Shown here: positions 12,668 to 19,602 of the stretch, piece by piece
Position numbering within the stretch: position 1 is the first letter of the stretch
Layout of the letters: each line of letters begins with the position of its first letter
Assembly: GCA_900546735.1 (NCBI GenBank)
Contig: URDW01000021.1
Coordinates: 1-19,602, forward strand
Source of the DNA: an uncultured Oscillospiraceae bacterium
GTDB lineage: Bacteria > Bacillota > Clostridia > Oscillospirales > Acutalibacteraceae
Direction: 5' to 3'
DNA length: 19,602 bases
Position numbers and translations under genes: made by a program
Notes under the pieces: model-generated
The model's input: the letters and a program-made list of their open reading frames with translations, nothing else
Database searches by the model: none
What the model was told of the DNA's origin: nothing

Positions 12668-13935
12668 TCCACAAATTCAAATTCAATGTCATAAAGCGAC
12701 ACGGTGTCGCCCTCCTGACAGCCGGCCCGGCGCAAAGCGTCAAACACGCCGCTCTTTTCCAGCACGCGCTGCATGTACTGCAGGCTTTCGTAATCCTGCA
12801 CATCTACGCCGCGCAGCACCTTTGGAAACCAGTCGGCCTCCACCAGGTAATAGCCGGAATCCAGCTTTTGAATATGAAACGGCGCGTCGTCGCGCACGAA
12901 AGCGGCCGGATCGATCGGTTCGGGCGCATACTCCGTCAGCGGCGGCAGCGTCTGCAGCTTGTTCCACACGGCCTGCATCAGTTCCCTGGTGCCCTCATGG
13001 ATGGGGGCGCAGATCGTGTAAAAATCGTAGCCGAGGGCGCGCACATACTTTTCAAATTTTTCGATATCTTCCGGTTCGGCCATGTCGATCTTGTTGCCGA
13101 CCACGATCATCGGGCGTTCGGAAAGCTTTTCGTCGTATTTTTTCAGTTCCGCATTGATAATGTTAAAATCCTCGATCGGGTCGCGCCCCTCGCTGCCCGA
13201 CACATCCACCATGTGCAGCAGCAGCCGGCAGCGCGCCACATGCTTCAAAAACTCATGGCCAAGACCAACGCCCTCGCCGGCTCCCTCGATCAAGCCGGGA
13301 ATGTCGGCCATTACGAACGAATTGCCCTCGCCCATGTACACGACGCCCAGGTTCGGGATCAGCGTTGTAAAGTGGTAGTCGGCGATTTTCGGCCGCGCCG
13401 CGCTGACGACCGAGATCAGGCTGCTTTTGCCGACGCTCGGAAAACCGACGATGCCGACATCGGCCAAAAGCTGCAGCTCCAGGTCGATCTCCCACGACTC
13501 GCCGGGCGCGCCGGGCTTGGCAAAACGCGGCGCCTGGCGCGTAGCGGTGGCAAAATGCTGGTTGCCCCAGCCGCCGCGGCCGCCTTTGGCGGCCACAAAG
13601 CGCTCGGTCTTGCTCATGTCGGCCATTACGGCGCCGGTCGTCGATTCCTTGATGATCGTGCCGCGCGGCACGCGGATCTCCAGGTCAGCGCCCTTTTTGC
13701 CGTTTTGGCGCGAACCGCGGCCGTTTTCGCCGTTCGGCGCGCTGTATTTGCGCTTGTAGCGAAAATCCGCCAGGGTGGCCAGATTGTCGTCGACCACAAA
13801 GACGATGTCGCCGCCTTTGCCGCCGTCACCGCCGTCCGGCCCGCCGGAGGCCACATATTTTTCACGGTGAAAAGCCACGGCGCCGTCGCCGCCCTTGCCG
13901 CCCGAAATTTTGATTTTGGCAATATCTACAAACAT
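12664..13935 (-). CDS. obgE: Obg family GTPase (ribosome assembly)
   Basis: The 423-residue protein has all three Obg parts: a glycine-rich N-terminal Obg fold (1-158; GGKGGDGAVAFHREKY, GGPDGGDGGKGG), a GTPase domain (P-loop GFPSVGKSS at 164-172, switch region TTLIPNLGVV, DIPG at 211-214, NKID at 281-284) and the C-terminal OCT domain (about 345-423) usual in Firmicutes. It binds the 50S subunit and links GTP/ppGpp level to ribosome maturation. The ATG at 13935 follows GGAGAG. It has its own promoter behind the rpmA terminator and shares a transcript with mrnC. Confidence 0.97.
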   Translation of the reverse strand: MFVDIAKIKISGGKGGDGAVAFHREKYVASGGPDGGDGGKGGDIVFVVDDNLATLADFRYKRKYSAPNGENGRGSRQNGKKGADLEIRVPRGTIIKESTTGAVMADMSKTERFVAAKGGRGGWGNQHFATATRQAPRFAKPGAPGESWEIDLELQLLADVGIVGFPSVGKSSLISVVSAARPKIADYHFTTLIPNLGVVYMGEGNSFVMADIPGLIEGAGEGVGLGHEFLKHVARCRLLLHMVDVSGSEGRDPIEDFNIINAELKKYDEKLSERPMIVVGNKIDMAEPEDIEKFEKYVRALGYDFYTICAPIHEGTRELMQAVWNKLQTLPPLTEYAPEPIDPAAFVRDDAPFHIQKLDSGYYLVEADWFPKVLRGVDVQDYESLQYMQRVLEKSGVFDALRRAGCQEGDTVSLYDIEFEFVE

Positions 13936-13956
13936 AAAATCTCTCCATTCGCATTC

Positions 13957-13985
13957 ATCTTACCAGAAAAATGCCGGGATTGCAA
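13957..13985 (-). promoter_or_regulatory. Promoter of obg-mrnC
   Basis: On the minus strand TTGCAA (13980-13985) and TAAGAT (13957-13962) are 17 bases apart. The sequence closely resembles the acetyltransferase promoter at 15816-15844, including a shared CCGGC and T-run in the spacer. Confidence 0.6.
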
Positions 13986-13986
13986 C

Positions 13987-14014
13987 AAAAGAAAAAGCCC
14001 GGCCGAAGCCGGGC
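13987..14014 (-). terminator. Terminator of rplU-prp-rpmA
   Basis: On the minus strand a 7-bp GC stem (14008-14014 with 13997-14003) with a TTCG tetraloop is followed by TTTTTCTTTT, 11 bases beyond the rpmA stop. Confidence 0.9.
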
Positions 14015-14024
14015 GTTGTGCACA

Positions 14025-14309
14025 TTACTGCTCTACCGGGTAAACAGAAACTTTCTTTCTGTCTTTGCCCATTCTTTCGAACTTGACGGTGCCGTCGATC
14101 AGTGCGAAGAGCGTGTCGTCAGAACCCTTGCCGACGTTGTTGCCGGGATGGATGTGCGTGCCGCGCTGACGGTAAAGGATGTTGCCGGCAAGCACGAACT
14201 GACCGTCTGCCTTTTTGGCGCCGAGTCTTTTGGACTCACTGTCACGGCCGTTCTTGGTAGAACCCATACCTTTTTTATGTGCAAAAAGCTGAATATCTAA
14301 CTTGAGCAT
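14025..14309 (-). CDS. rpmA: 50S ribosomal protein L27 with Prp-cleavable N-terminus
   Basis: The 94-residue protein is L27 ([21 protein letters not shown] and [19 protein letters not shown] are diagnostic). It starts with the Firmicute N-terminal extension MLKLDIQLF, which the protease Prp removes after F9 to expose the AHKKG end that reaches the peptidyl transferase centre. The gene for Prp lies two bases upstream. The ATG has GGAGGTG, which overlaps the end of prp. Confidence 0.98.
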   Translation of the reverse strand: MLKLDIQLFAHKKGMGSTKNGRDSESKRLGAKKADGQFVLAGNILYRQRGTHIHPGNNVGKGSDDTLFALIDGTVKFERMGKDRKKVSVYPVEQ

Positions 14310-14311
14310 TG

Positions 14312-14626
14312 TTACACCTCCGTAACCGTTACTTCCACATTTTCGGGATATTGTTCACTAAGCTGTGTAAGATGAAGGGAAAGCCCTGCGAGTATATCGG
14401 AAGCCGCGCTGTTTTGCCCGCGCAGCAGAACCACCATGCGGCCCTCGGCCGACTTGGCCGTGGCACCGGCGCCGATCACCTCTGTAATGGTGTTGGCGGC
14501 CATGATGCAGGCGCTGGAAACGGCGGCGCAGACAATGTCGCTGCCGTAAGGCGCCGAAAGGGCGTGGCCCTTTGCCTCAAACCCGGTGAAGCTGCCCTTC
14601 TTTTTTAAAAACTGAATGCTGATCAT
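14312..14626 (-). CDS. prp: Ribosomal-processing cysteine protease Prp
   Basis: The 104-residue protein matches Prp, the protease that trims the N-terminal extension of L27 in Firmicutes. The catalytic pair is H21 (AKGHA) and C33 ([11 protein letters not shown]), with the surrounding [10 protein letters not shown] strongly conserved. It lies between rplU and rpmA, its usual place. Its ribosome binding site is weak (six bases separate it from the rplU stop), so translation probably depends on coupling to rplU, which would keep the protease below ribosomal protein levels. Confidence 0.95.
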   Translation of the reverse strand: MISIQFLKKKGSFTGFEAKGHALSAPYGSDIVCAAVSSACIMAANTITEVIGAGATAKSAEGRMVVLLRGQNSAASDILAGLSLHLTQLSEQYPENVEVTVTEV

Positions 14627-14632
14627 AAAGAC

Positions 14633-14941
14633 TTAAGCGTTGATTTTGGTGATCTCGACCTTGGTGTACGGCTGACGGTGACCAAGCTTGCGCTTTTCGT
14701 CTTTTTTCGGCTTGTACGTGAAAACAGTGATCTTTTTGCCTTTGCCGTTCTTTACAGCTTTGGCAGAGACCGTAGCCTTGGCACAGTCTGCGCCGACTTT
14801 GATGCCGTCGTCCGTACCGACTGCCAGCACGCTGTCGAACACGACCTCAGCCTCGGGTTCCACGTTCAGCTTTTCGATGTAAAGCACGTCGCCCTCAGAG
14901 ACCTTGTACTGCTTTCCGCCTGTTGCGATAACTGCGTACAT
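14633..14941 (-). CDS. rplU: 50S ribosomal protein L21
   Basis: The 102-residue product is L21 ([24 protein letters not shown] at the start, [25 protein letters not shown] near the end). A TTG two codons upstream is in frame, but the ATG at 14941 is the standard MYAVI start, with AAGGAAGG about 10 bases upstream. First gene of the rplU-prp-rpmA operon. Confidence 0.97.
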   Translation of the reverse strand: MYAVIATGGKQYKVSEGDVLYIEKLNVEPEAEVVFDSVLAVGTDDGIKVGADCAKATVSAKAVKNGKGKKITVFTYKPKKDEKRKLGHRQPYTKVEITKINA

Positions 14942-15020
14942 AAGCAAATACCTTCCTTTTTCCAGACTCGCTATTTAGGGGCGGAGCGAGTGCTCACTTG
15001 ACTGCCCGTAATAAGCGGCG
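14942..15020 (-). ncRNA. Possible L21 leader (5' UTR hairpin)
   Basis: The 5' UTR contains an ACTCGCT/AGCGAGT stem (14985-14991 with 14966-14972) with a 12-base loop just before the ribosome binding site. L21 leaders that control rplU are known in Firmicutes; whether this sequence matches that family's conserved core cannot be judged by eye. Confidence 0.35.
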
Positions 15021-15025
15021 TAATT

Positions 15026-15054
15026 ATATTAGCACACCGTGTAAAGCAAGTCAA
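15026..15054 (-). promoter_or_regulatory. Promoter of rplU-prp-rpmA
   Basis: On the minus strand TTGACT (15049-15054) and TAATAT (15026-15031) are 17 bases apart; an overlapping TATAAT lies three bases further on. Confidence 0.75.
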
Positions 15055-15108
15055 GAAAAACTTAGCCAAATTCTTTTTATATTTTAAAATAACCGCAGAC
15101 GTGAACAT

Positions 15109-15352
15109 TCACTTTATTTCCTGCTCCAAATTTTCAAAATAAGCCGAATCAAAAAAATCCTGAATCGTGATGTTCAGCCCGTCGCAGATTTTTTTAACAG
15201 TAGAGACTGTCACGCTTTTATTGCGGCCACTGACAATATTGTTCAGGGTAGACTGGGTCATGCCGCTGATGATCGCGAGTTTATTGACCGTTATGCCGTT
15301 TTCCCCTGCAAAGTTCCAAGACCCTGTACCGTACCGCCTCGCCGATCGTCAA
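15109..15352 (-). pseudogene. Frameshifted XRE-family helix-turn-helix regulator
   Basis: Two frames together give one small XRE protein. The first (from TTG at 15352, or ATG at 15358) reads MTIGEAVRYRVLELCR. The second continues ENGITVNKLAIISGMTQSTL, then NNIVSGRNKSVTVSTVKKIC and an FFDSAYFENLEQEIK end, stopping at 15109. The join lies at a run of four C on the plus strand (15303-15306): removing one base restores an uninterrupted LELCRENGITVNKL. The gene is either inactivated by a single-base insertion or the run holds a sequencing error. The AGAGGGGGTG ribosome binding site fits the TTG start better than the ATG. It lies just downstream of another XRE gene on the same strand. Confidence 0.75.
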
Positions 15353-15395
15353 CTGCATCACCCCCTCTGGTTCAAAAAATTCTAAGCATCGTTGC

Positions 15396-15611
15396 CTACA
15401 GCCGGCGCGGGTCGTTGGTGCGGCCGAGGATATAGTCGGTCGAAACACCGTAAAAATCGGCCAGCGCCAGCAGGTGTTCCACCGGGATGGTCTGGTAACC
15501 GCGCTCATAACGCGAATAAACGGTCTGCTGTATGCCAAGTATCTCAGCAACCTGCACCTGCTTCAGGTCCTTGTCTTCGCGCAGATCGCGCAGTCTTTGA
15601 AAATACAACAC
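15396..15611 (-). CDS. Small XRE-family transcriptional regulator
   Basis: A 71-residue protein made almost entirely of an XRE helix-turn-helix: LREDKDLKQVQVAEIL, GIQQTVYSRYERGYQTIP (recognition helix) and LLALADFYGVSTDYILGR, ending shortly after. It lacks an effector or S24 domain. The start is GTG at 15611 or the adjoining TTG at 15608; GGAAGTG lies upstream of both. Its target is unknown. With the frameshifted XRE gene behind it, the pair forms a small regulator unit of the kind often left by mobile elements, but no other element gene is near. Confidence 0.85.
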   Translation of the reverse strand: MLYFQRLRDLREDKDLKQVQVAEILGIQQTVYSRYERGYQTIPVEHLLALADFYGVSTDYILGRTNDPRRL

Positions 15612-15815
15612 ACCACTTCCAAGTCCTTCTAAATACTATTGACATTACCACAAGTTTTTGTTAAGCTCTTATATGTAGTACCTTAAAGTTCTATATTGTT
15701 ACACAAACCGACACACATTTTTTTGGCGTGCCGGGCGCTGTGCCAAACAAAATTTGATCTGTCTAAAAGCTAGCCCGGCCTAAAAACCGGGCTGCTCGCC
15801 TTTTACAGCCGCTTC
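15612..15815. other. Intergenic region between XRE gene and acetyltransferase
   Basis: No gene is seen. There is a hairpin AGCCCGG/CCGGGCT (15772-15778 with 15787-15793), preceded by CTGTCTAAAAGC, which echoes the end of the dispersed repeat and the adjoining hairpin at 10590-10616, and a TTTGGC/GCCAAA inverted repeat at about 15723-15747. Neither has a proper T tract. The AT-rich part (15630-15710) probably holds the XRE promoter, but no hexamer pair stands out. Confidence 0.4.
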
Positions 15816-15844
15816 TTGCAATGCCGGCGCATTTTTGTTAAAAT
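15816..15844 (+). promoter_or_regulatory. Promoter of the O-acetyltransferase
   Basis: TTGCAA (15816-15821) and TAAAAT (15839-15844) with a 17-base spacer, about 50 bases before the start codon. Confidence 0.65.
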
Positions 15845-15895
15845 GGAAACAGAGTGAGCCACTCTACCCAAATAACAAAAAGCAGGGGGAACATT

Positions 15896-16534
15896 ATGAC
15901 CGAAGATGAAAAACGCGCGGCGGGCATGCTGTTTTACGCCGAAGACGAAGCGCTGCTGGCCCAAAAGCAAAAAGCGCACCGTTTAAGCAAGGATTACAGC
16001 GACACATACGACACCGAGGCGGAGAAACGCGCCGCCATTTTAAAAGAGCTGCTCGGTGCGATGGGCGACGGCGTGGTGATGCAGGGGCCCATCTTTTTTC
16101 ACTACGGCATACACACAAAGATCGGCAGCCGCGTTTTTGCCAACTATGCCTTTACCGTGCAGGACGACGCCGAAGTCACGATCGGCGACGACTGCGATTT
16201 CGGCCCGAATGTGACCATTGTAACGCCCGTGCACCCGCTGCTGCCAAGCGAACGCAAAGCGATGCTGACCGAAGCCGGCGAGGCGCGCCACCTGTGCTTT
16301 GCCAAACCCGTACACATTGGCAGCGGCTGCTGGTTCGGCGCCGGCGTGACCGTTTGCCCCGGCGTGACCATTGGCGACGGCTGCGTGATCGGCGCAGGCA
16401 GCGTGGTAACGCGCGACATTCCGCCCATGCGCTTTGCCGCCGGCGTGCCGTGCCGGGTCGTCCGCACCATCGGACCGGACGACAGCATGCTGCAAATGCC
16501 CGAACGCCTGGGCGGCGCGCAGCCGCTTAAATAA
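15896..16534 (+). CDS. Maltose/galactoside-type sugar O-acetyltransferase (hexapeptide repeat)
   Basis: This 212-residue protein belongs to the left-handed beta-helix acyltransferases of the LacA/Maa/NodL group, which move acetyl from acetyl-CoA to a sugar hydroxyl. The N-terminal MTEDEKRAAGMLFYAEDEAL helix is the Mac domain; the hexapeptide repeats run from about 70 to 188 (IGSRVFANYAF, VTIGDDCDFGPNVTI, VHIGSGCWFGAGVTV, VTIGDGCVIGAGSVV). The catalytic histidine is H113 in TPVHPLLPSER and N83 lies in FANYAF. An in-frame ATG exists 14 codons upstream, but the ATG at 15896 follows CAGGGGGAA and is where the family starts. It stands alone with its own promoter. The acceptor sugar is not predictable. 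Confidence 0.92.
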   Translation: MTEDEKRAAGMLFYAEDEALLAQKQKAHRLSKDYSDTYDTEAEKRAAILKELLGAMGDGVVMQGPIFFHYGIHTKIGSRVFANYAFTVQDDAEVTIGDDCDFGPNVTIVTPVHPLLPSERKAMLTEAGEARHLCFAKPVHIGSGCWFGAGVTVCPGVTIGDGCVIGAGSVVTRDIPPMRFAAGVPCRVVRTIGPDDSMLQMPERLGGAQPLK

Positions 16535-16589
16535 AAGCGTGCATTTTAAACCATTACTGTAAAATAATATAATAAATTAAAAAATTTTC

Positions 16590-16618
16590 TTTACAATCTT
16601 AAACGACTGTGGTATAAT
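16590..16618 (+). promoter_or_regulatory. rpsO promoter
   Basis: TTTACA (16590-16595) and perfect TATAAT (16613-16618) with a 17-base spacer, preceded by a very AT-rich stretch that may act as an UP element. Confidence 0.88.
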
Positions 16619-16624
16619 GCAGTC

Positions 16625-16732
16625 GCTGTGGTACGGATCACTCGGACCGGGGCGCAGGCGCCAAAGGCGCAGTCACCTACCCCTTTCTGTGTTTTCCGCC
16701 GACCGGCAAAATTTTAAATGAGGTGAAAGAAC
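16625..16732 (+). ncRNA. Structured S15 mRNA leader, probably autoregulatory
   Basis: The roughly 108-base leader contains GGGG/CCCC (16649-16652 with 16680-16683) enclosing GCGCC/GGCGC (16658-16662 with 16666-16670), a layout compatible with the junction-type S15 binding sites found in rpsO leaders of several bacterial groups. The match to a named RNA family is not verified. Confidence 0.45.
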
Positions 16733-16996
16733 ATGACACAGGCTGAAAAGCAGGCAATCATCAAAGAGTATGCCGTGCACGAAGGCGACACCGGCTCTGC
16801 CGAAGTACAGATCGCCGTGCTGACCAGAAGGATCAACGAACTGACCGAGCACCTGAAGGTGCACAAGAAGGACCACCACTCCAGAAGAGGTCTTCTGAAA
16901 ATGGTCGGTCACAGAAGAAACCTTCTGTCCTATCTGCAGAAAACCGACATCGAACGTTACAGAAGCATCGTTTCGCGTCTTGGTTTAAGAAAGTAA
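16733..16996 (+). CDS. rpsO: 30S ribosomal protein S15
   Basis: The 87-residue protein is S15: [38 protein letters not shown] and LVGHRR-type [12 protein letters not shown] segments are diagnostic. It binds the central domain of 16S rRNA. GAGGTG precedes the ATG. Arginine is largely encoded by AGA, unlike most neighbours, which fits selection in a highly expressed gene. It is followed by a strong terminator and then pnp, the widespread rpsO-pnp order. Confidence 0.98.
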   Translation: MTQAEKQAIIKEYAVHEGDTGSAEVQIAVLTRRINELTEHLKVHKKDHHSRRGLLKMVGHRRNLLSYLQKTDIERYRSIVSRLGLRK

Positions 16997-17001
16997 GCGG
17001 G

Positions 17002-17032
17002 AGGCAGGCGGGGCAGTCCCCGCCTGCCTTTT
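17002..17032 (+). terminator. rpsO terminator
   Basis: A perfect 12-bp GC-rich stem (17002-17013 with 17018-17029, loop CAGT) followed by TTT. The short T tract may allow partial read-through into pnp. Confidence 0.88.
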
Positions 17033-17047
17033 CACATGGTTTTTCAC

Positions 17048-17132
17048 TTTTTAAGGGAGATCGACTTAGCGGTAAATTGAGCGCCCGAACCGCTCGGACG
17101 CTGAATTTACGGCTAAACCTCTCCTTTAAAAA
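17048..17132 (+). promoter_or_regulatory. Long imperfect hairpin in the pnp leader
   Basis: Outer arms TTTTTAAGGGAGA (17048-17060) and TCTCCTTTAAAAA (17120-17132) pair with one G-U. Inner arms TTAGCGGTAAATT (17066-17078) and AATTTACGGCTAA (17104-17116) pair with one mismatch, and GAGCG/CGCTC (17079-17083 with 17091-17095) caps the structure. It ends 36 bases before the pnp start codon. E. coli pnp has a long leader hairpin cut by RNase III and used for autoregulation; this looks like a structural parallel. Confidence 0.75.
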
Positions 17133-17168
17133 TGAAAATAAAATTTTAAAAAGAAAGAGGTTTAAAAC

Positions 17169-19373
17169 ATGTTTTTCAAGAACTACAAAAAATGGGAAAC
17201 ACAGCTTGCCGGCAGAACCCTGTCGCTTGAAACCGGCAAAATGGCCGGCCTGGCCAACGCCTCCGTCATGGCGCGCTACGGCGGCACCGCCGTGCTTTGC
17301 ACCGTGACCGCATCGGCCAAGCCGAGAGACGGCATTGACTTTTTCCCGCTGTCTGTTGACTACGAAGAAAAAATGTATTCCGTGGGCAAGATCCCGGGTT
17401 CGTTCCAGCGCCGTGAGGGCCGCCCCTCTGAAAAGGCCATTCTGACCTCGCGCTGCATTGACCGCCCGATCCGCCCGCTGTTCCCCAAAGACATGCGCAA
17501 CGACTGCTCGGTCGTAGCCACCGTAATGAGCGTGGACCCCGACTGCAGCCCCGAGATCACCGCCATGATCGGCGTTTCGGCCGCCATCGCCATTTCTGAC
17601 ATTCCGTGGGACGGCCCGATCAGCGGCGTAAACGTTGGTCTGATCGACGGCGAGATCGTCATCAACCCCAACCTGGAGCAGCGTGCCAAGAGCGACCTGA
17701 ACCTGACCGTGGCCTCCACGGCCGACCTGGTCGCGATGATCGAAGCCGGCGCCAACGAGGTGGACGACGACACGATGTATAACTGCATCATGGCCGGCCA
17801 CGAAGAGAACAAAAAGATCGTGCAGTTTATCAATGGCATCGTGGCTGAAGTCGGCAAGCCGAAGTTCACGTTTGAATCCAGCAACCCCGACCCCGAGATC
17901 ATGGCCGAGATCGAAGATTTCTGCATTGAAGATGTGAAAAAAGCGCTCGACACCGACGACAAGCTGGTGCGTGACGAGGCGCTGCTGCCCATCTATGCCG
18001 CCGTGCACGAGAAGTTCGACGAGCGTTTTGAGGGCTGCGAAGAAAAGATCGACGACATTCTGTACCTGGTGCAGAAGCATGTGGTCAGAAGCTGGCTGAA
18101 AGACGAGCACAAGCGCGTGGACGGCCGCGGCATCGACGAGATCCGCCCCTTAAACGCCGAGATCGACCTGCTGGAGCGCGCTCACGGTTCGGGCATGTTC
18201 ACCCGCGGTCAGACCCAGGTGCTTTCCGTGACCACGCTGGGCACCGCCGGCGACGCGCAGCAGCTGGACGGCCTGGATGAGCAGAAAGAAAAGCGCTACA
18301 TCCACCACTACAACTTCCCGAGCTACTCCGTTGGCGAGACCCGCCCCTCCAGAGGTCCGGGCCGCCGCGAGATCGGCCACGGCGCACTGGCGGAAAAAGC
18401 CCTGCTGCCCGTGATCCCGAGCGTAGACGAATTCCCCTACACCATCCGCGTTGTGAGTGAAGTGCTTTCCTCCAACGGTTCCACCTCACAGGGCTCCGTG
18501 TGCGGTTCCACGCTGTCGCTGATGGCGGCCGGCGTGCCGATCAAAGCCCCGGTAGCCGGTATCAGCTGCGGTTTAATCACCGGTGACGACGGCGTTTACG
18601 GCGACTTTATGACAATGGTCGACATTCAGGGTCTTGAAGACTTCTACGGCGACATGGACTTTAAGGTAGCCGGTACCAAAAAGGGTATCACCGCCATTCA
18701 GATGGACCTGAAAGTACACGGCCTGACCGGCGCCATCATCAAAGAGGCGCTGGCCAAAACGCACAAGGCACGCAACTACATTCTGGACGAGATCATGCTG
18801 CCCGTGATCAGCGAACCCAGAAAAGAGCTGTCCCCCTACGCACCGAAGATGCTGACCACCCAGATCAGCCCCGACAAGATCGGCGACGTGATCGGCAAGG
18901 GCGGCAAGGTCATTCAGGAGATCCAGGCCAACTGCGACTGTAAGGTAGACATTGAAGAGGACGGCCGCGTATTTGTCAGCGGTCTGGACGTAGAGAACGC
19001 CAAGCGCGCCATCTCCCTGATCGAGACCATTGCCAACGACCCCGAAGTCGGCACGTTCTACAACGGCGTAGTCACCCGCCTGATGAACTTCGGTGCATTC
19101 GTAGAGATCGCCCCGGGCAAAGAGGGTCTGGTGCACATCTCCCGCCTGGATGTAAAGCACACCGATAAGGTGGAGGACGTGGTGAACGTCGGCGATTCCG
19201 TTATCGTCAAGGTCATTGAGATCGACGACCAGGGCCGCATCAATCTTTCCAGACGCGACGCCCTGATCGAACTGGAAGGCATGAAGCCCGAAAACGACCT
19301 GGAAGAGGAAGAGGCGGCACGCCCCAGAAGACCGCGCGGAAACGGCGGCCCCAGAAGACGCCGCGACCGTTAA
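17169..19373 (+). CDS. pnp: Polyribonucleotide nucleotidyltransferase (PNPase)
   Basis: The 734-residue protein is a full-length PNPase, the 3'-5' phosphorolytic exoribonuclease of the RNA degradosome. It has the first RNase PH-like core (1 to about 220; GSFQRREGRPSEKAILTSRCIDRPIRPLF), a helical linker (about 240-320), the second catalytic core (about 320-550; VDGRGIDEIRPL, SSNGSTSQGSVCGSTLSLMA, metal-binding aspartates in LEDFYGDMDFKVAGT), a KH domain (GDVIGKGGKVIQEI near 571-584) and an S1 domain (about 627-700; GVVTRLMNFGAFVEIAPGKEGLVHIS). The tail is acidic, then Arg-rich (RPRRPRGNGGPRRRRDR). GAGG lies upstream of the ATG. Expression is probably controlled by its hairpin leader. Confidence 0.98.
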   Translation: MFFKNYKKWETQLAGRTLSLETGKMAGLANASVMARYGGTAVLCTVTASAKPRDGIDFFPLSVDYEEKMYSVGKIPGSFQRREGRPSEKAILTSRCIDRPIRPLFPKDMRNDCSVVATVMSVDPDCSPEITAMIGVSAAIAISDIPWDGPISGVNVGLIDGEIVINPNLEQRAKSDLNLTVASTADLVAMIEAGANEVDDDTMYNCIMAGHEENKKIVQFINGIVAEVGKPKFTFESSNPDPEIMAEIEDFCIEDVKKALDTDDKLVRDEALLPIYAAVHEKFDERFEGCEEKIDDILYLVQKHVVRSWLKDEHKRVDGRGIDEIRPLNAEIDLLERAHGSGMFTRGQTQVLSVTTLGTAGDAQQLDGLDEQKEKRYIHHYNFPSYSVGETRPSRGPGRREIGHGALAEKALLPVIPSVDEFPYTIRVVSEVLSSNGSTSQGSVCGSTLSLMAAGVPIKAPVAGISCGLITGDDGVYGDFMTMVDIQGLEDFYGDMDFKVAGTKKGITAIQMDLKVHGLTGAIIKEALAKTHKARNYILDEIMLPVISEPRKELSPYAPKMLTTQISPDKIGDVIGKGGKVIQEIQANCDCKVDIEEDGRVFVSGLDVENAKRAISLIETIANDPEVGTFYNGVVTRLMNFGAFVEIAPGKEGLVHISRLDVKHTDKVEDVVNVGDSVIVKVIEIDDQGRINLSRRDALIELEGMKPENDLEEEEAARPRRPRGNGGPRRRRDR

Positions 19374-19394
19374 ACGGCCAAATTTAAAGCAACG

Positions 19395-19415
19395 GAGCAG
19401 CCTGACCGGCTGCTC
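19395..19415 (+). other. Hairpin directly after pnp
   Basis: An 8-bp stem GAGCAGCC/GGCTGCTC with a 5-base loop lies 21 bases past the pnp stop. It has no T tract, so it is a weak terminator at best, but could protect the mRNA 3' end. It adjoins repeat copy B, just as a different hairpin adjoins copy A. Confidence 0.5.
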
Positions 19416-19417
19416 TC

Positions 19418-19593
19418 AGACTGTCGAAAAAGCCGGCCGGACCGCGCATCATAAATCTCAGGATAAAAGGATCGCTTTCCGGCCATGAAACAAAATGTAA
19501 AATCGCCCTATTATAAAAAGCAACAGAGAAAGCAGAAAAACCGCACGGCTGTGCGGTTTTTGCGCTTTTTGTCTTTTGCTCGGGGGCAGTACC
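19418..19593 (-). repeat. Dispersed intergenic repeat, copy B (inverted)
   Basis: This 176-base unit is the inverted relative of 10423-10596. The long arm lies at 19529-19593 and the short arm at 19418-19449; the interior (19450-19528) is unrelated to copy A. The nine bases beyond 19593 differ from those flanking copy A, so the end at GGTAC is probably the true border, though the window stops here. Confidence 0.85.
19536..19561. terminator. Bidirectional terminator within repeat copy B, downstream of pnp
   Basis: A perfect 11-bp stem AAAAACCGCAC/GTGCGGTTTTT with loop GGCT (AGTT in the plus-oriented copy A) and flanking A and T tracts. It is the first convincing terminator after pnp. Confidence 0.85.
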
Positions 19594-19602
19594 GCTGTAC
19601 GG

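Noticed and set aside
12868..14043. A 391-codon plus-strand open frame opposite obg
   Set aside because: Shadow of the Obg coding sequence; no ribosome binding site and no domain.
16833..18110. A 425-codon minus-strand open frame across rpsO and pnp
   Set aside because: It runs antisense through two certain genes and the terminator and leader between them, and its product has the His/Val/Asp-rich look of a shadow frame.
19484..19602. An ATG-started open frame running to the window end
   Set aside because: It lies inside repeat copy B and translates a terminator hairpin; there is no ribosome binding site.
1..19602. CRISPR arrays, insertion sequences or rRNA genes
   Set aside because: No regularly spaced direct repeats, transposase frames or rRNA sequence were seen; the two-copy dispersed repeat has no coding capacity.

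Overview
The window looks like a chromosomal segment of a fairly GC-rich, low-GC-lineage Firmicute, most plausibly a gut Clostridia member of the Oscillospiraceae/Ruminococcaceae type. The evidence is the rplU-prp-rpmA cluster with a Prp-cleavable L27 extension, MrnC, an Obg with its C-terminal OCT domain, Gram-positive LexA, strong AGGAGG-type ribosome binding sites, consensus sigma-A promoters, and phiLC3- and SPP1-type holins. The genus assignment is inference; no rRNA gene is present.

Left part (1-6550). A J-domain protein (partial, minus strand) is followed on the plus strand by an overlapping pair: a GCS2-type glutamate-cysteine ligase and a glutathionylspermidine-synthase-like ATP-grasp ligase. 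A bidirectional terminator separates these from a minus-strand operon of an Mrp/NBP35 Fe-S carrier ATPase, a dCMP deaminase, a membrane-associated HAD phosphatase and a DegV protein.

Middle part (6520-12240). lexA has its own promoter and a LexA box. Divergent from it is a tRNA-Met/tRNA-Glu pair with a consensus promoter. Next comes the most unusual region: a CI-like, potentially self-cleaving S24 repressor; an intergenic switch with four copies of a 15-bp operator (TACTC-N5-GARTA); a rightward unit with a phiLC3-type holin and a CHAP endolysin; and a convergent leftward unit with a membrane/coiled-coil protein, an SPP1-type holin and a C39-like peptidase endolysin. No capsid, tail, terminase, integrase or replication gene accompanies them. 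This is two complete, non-homologous phage-type lysis cassettes plus one regulator, set between housekeeping genes. The 520 bp between the cassettes is full of hairpins and holds one copy of a dispersed repeat whose second, inverted copy lies downstream of pnp.

Right part (12250-19602). mrnC and obg form one minus-strand unit. rplU-prp-rpmA is a second unit, with its own promoter and terminator, in which Prp matures the L27 encoded next to it. Two small XRE regulators follow, one broken by a single-base frameshift. Then come a hexapeptide O-acetyltransferase, rpsO with a structured leader, and pnp with a long imperfect hairpin leader resembling in form the autoregulatory pnp leader of enterobacteria. 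The window ends inside or just past the second copy of the dispersed repeat.
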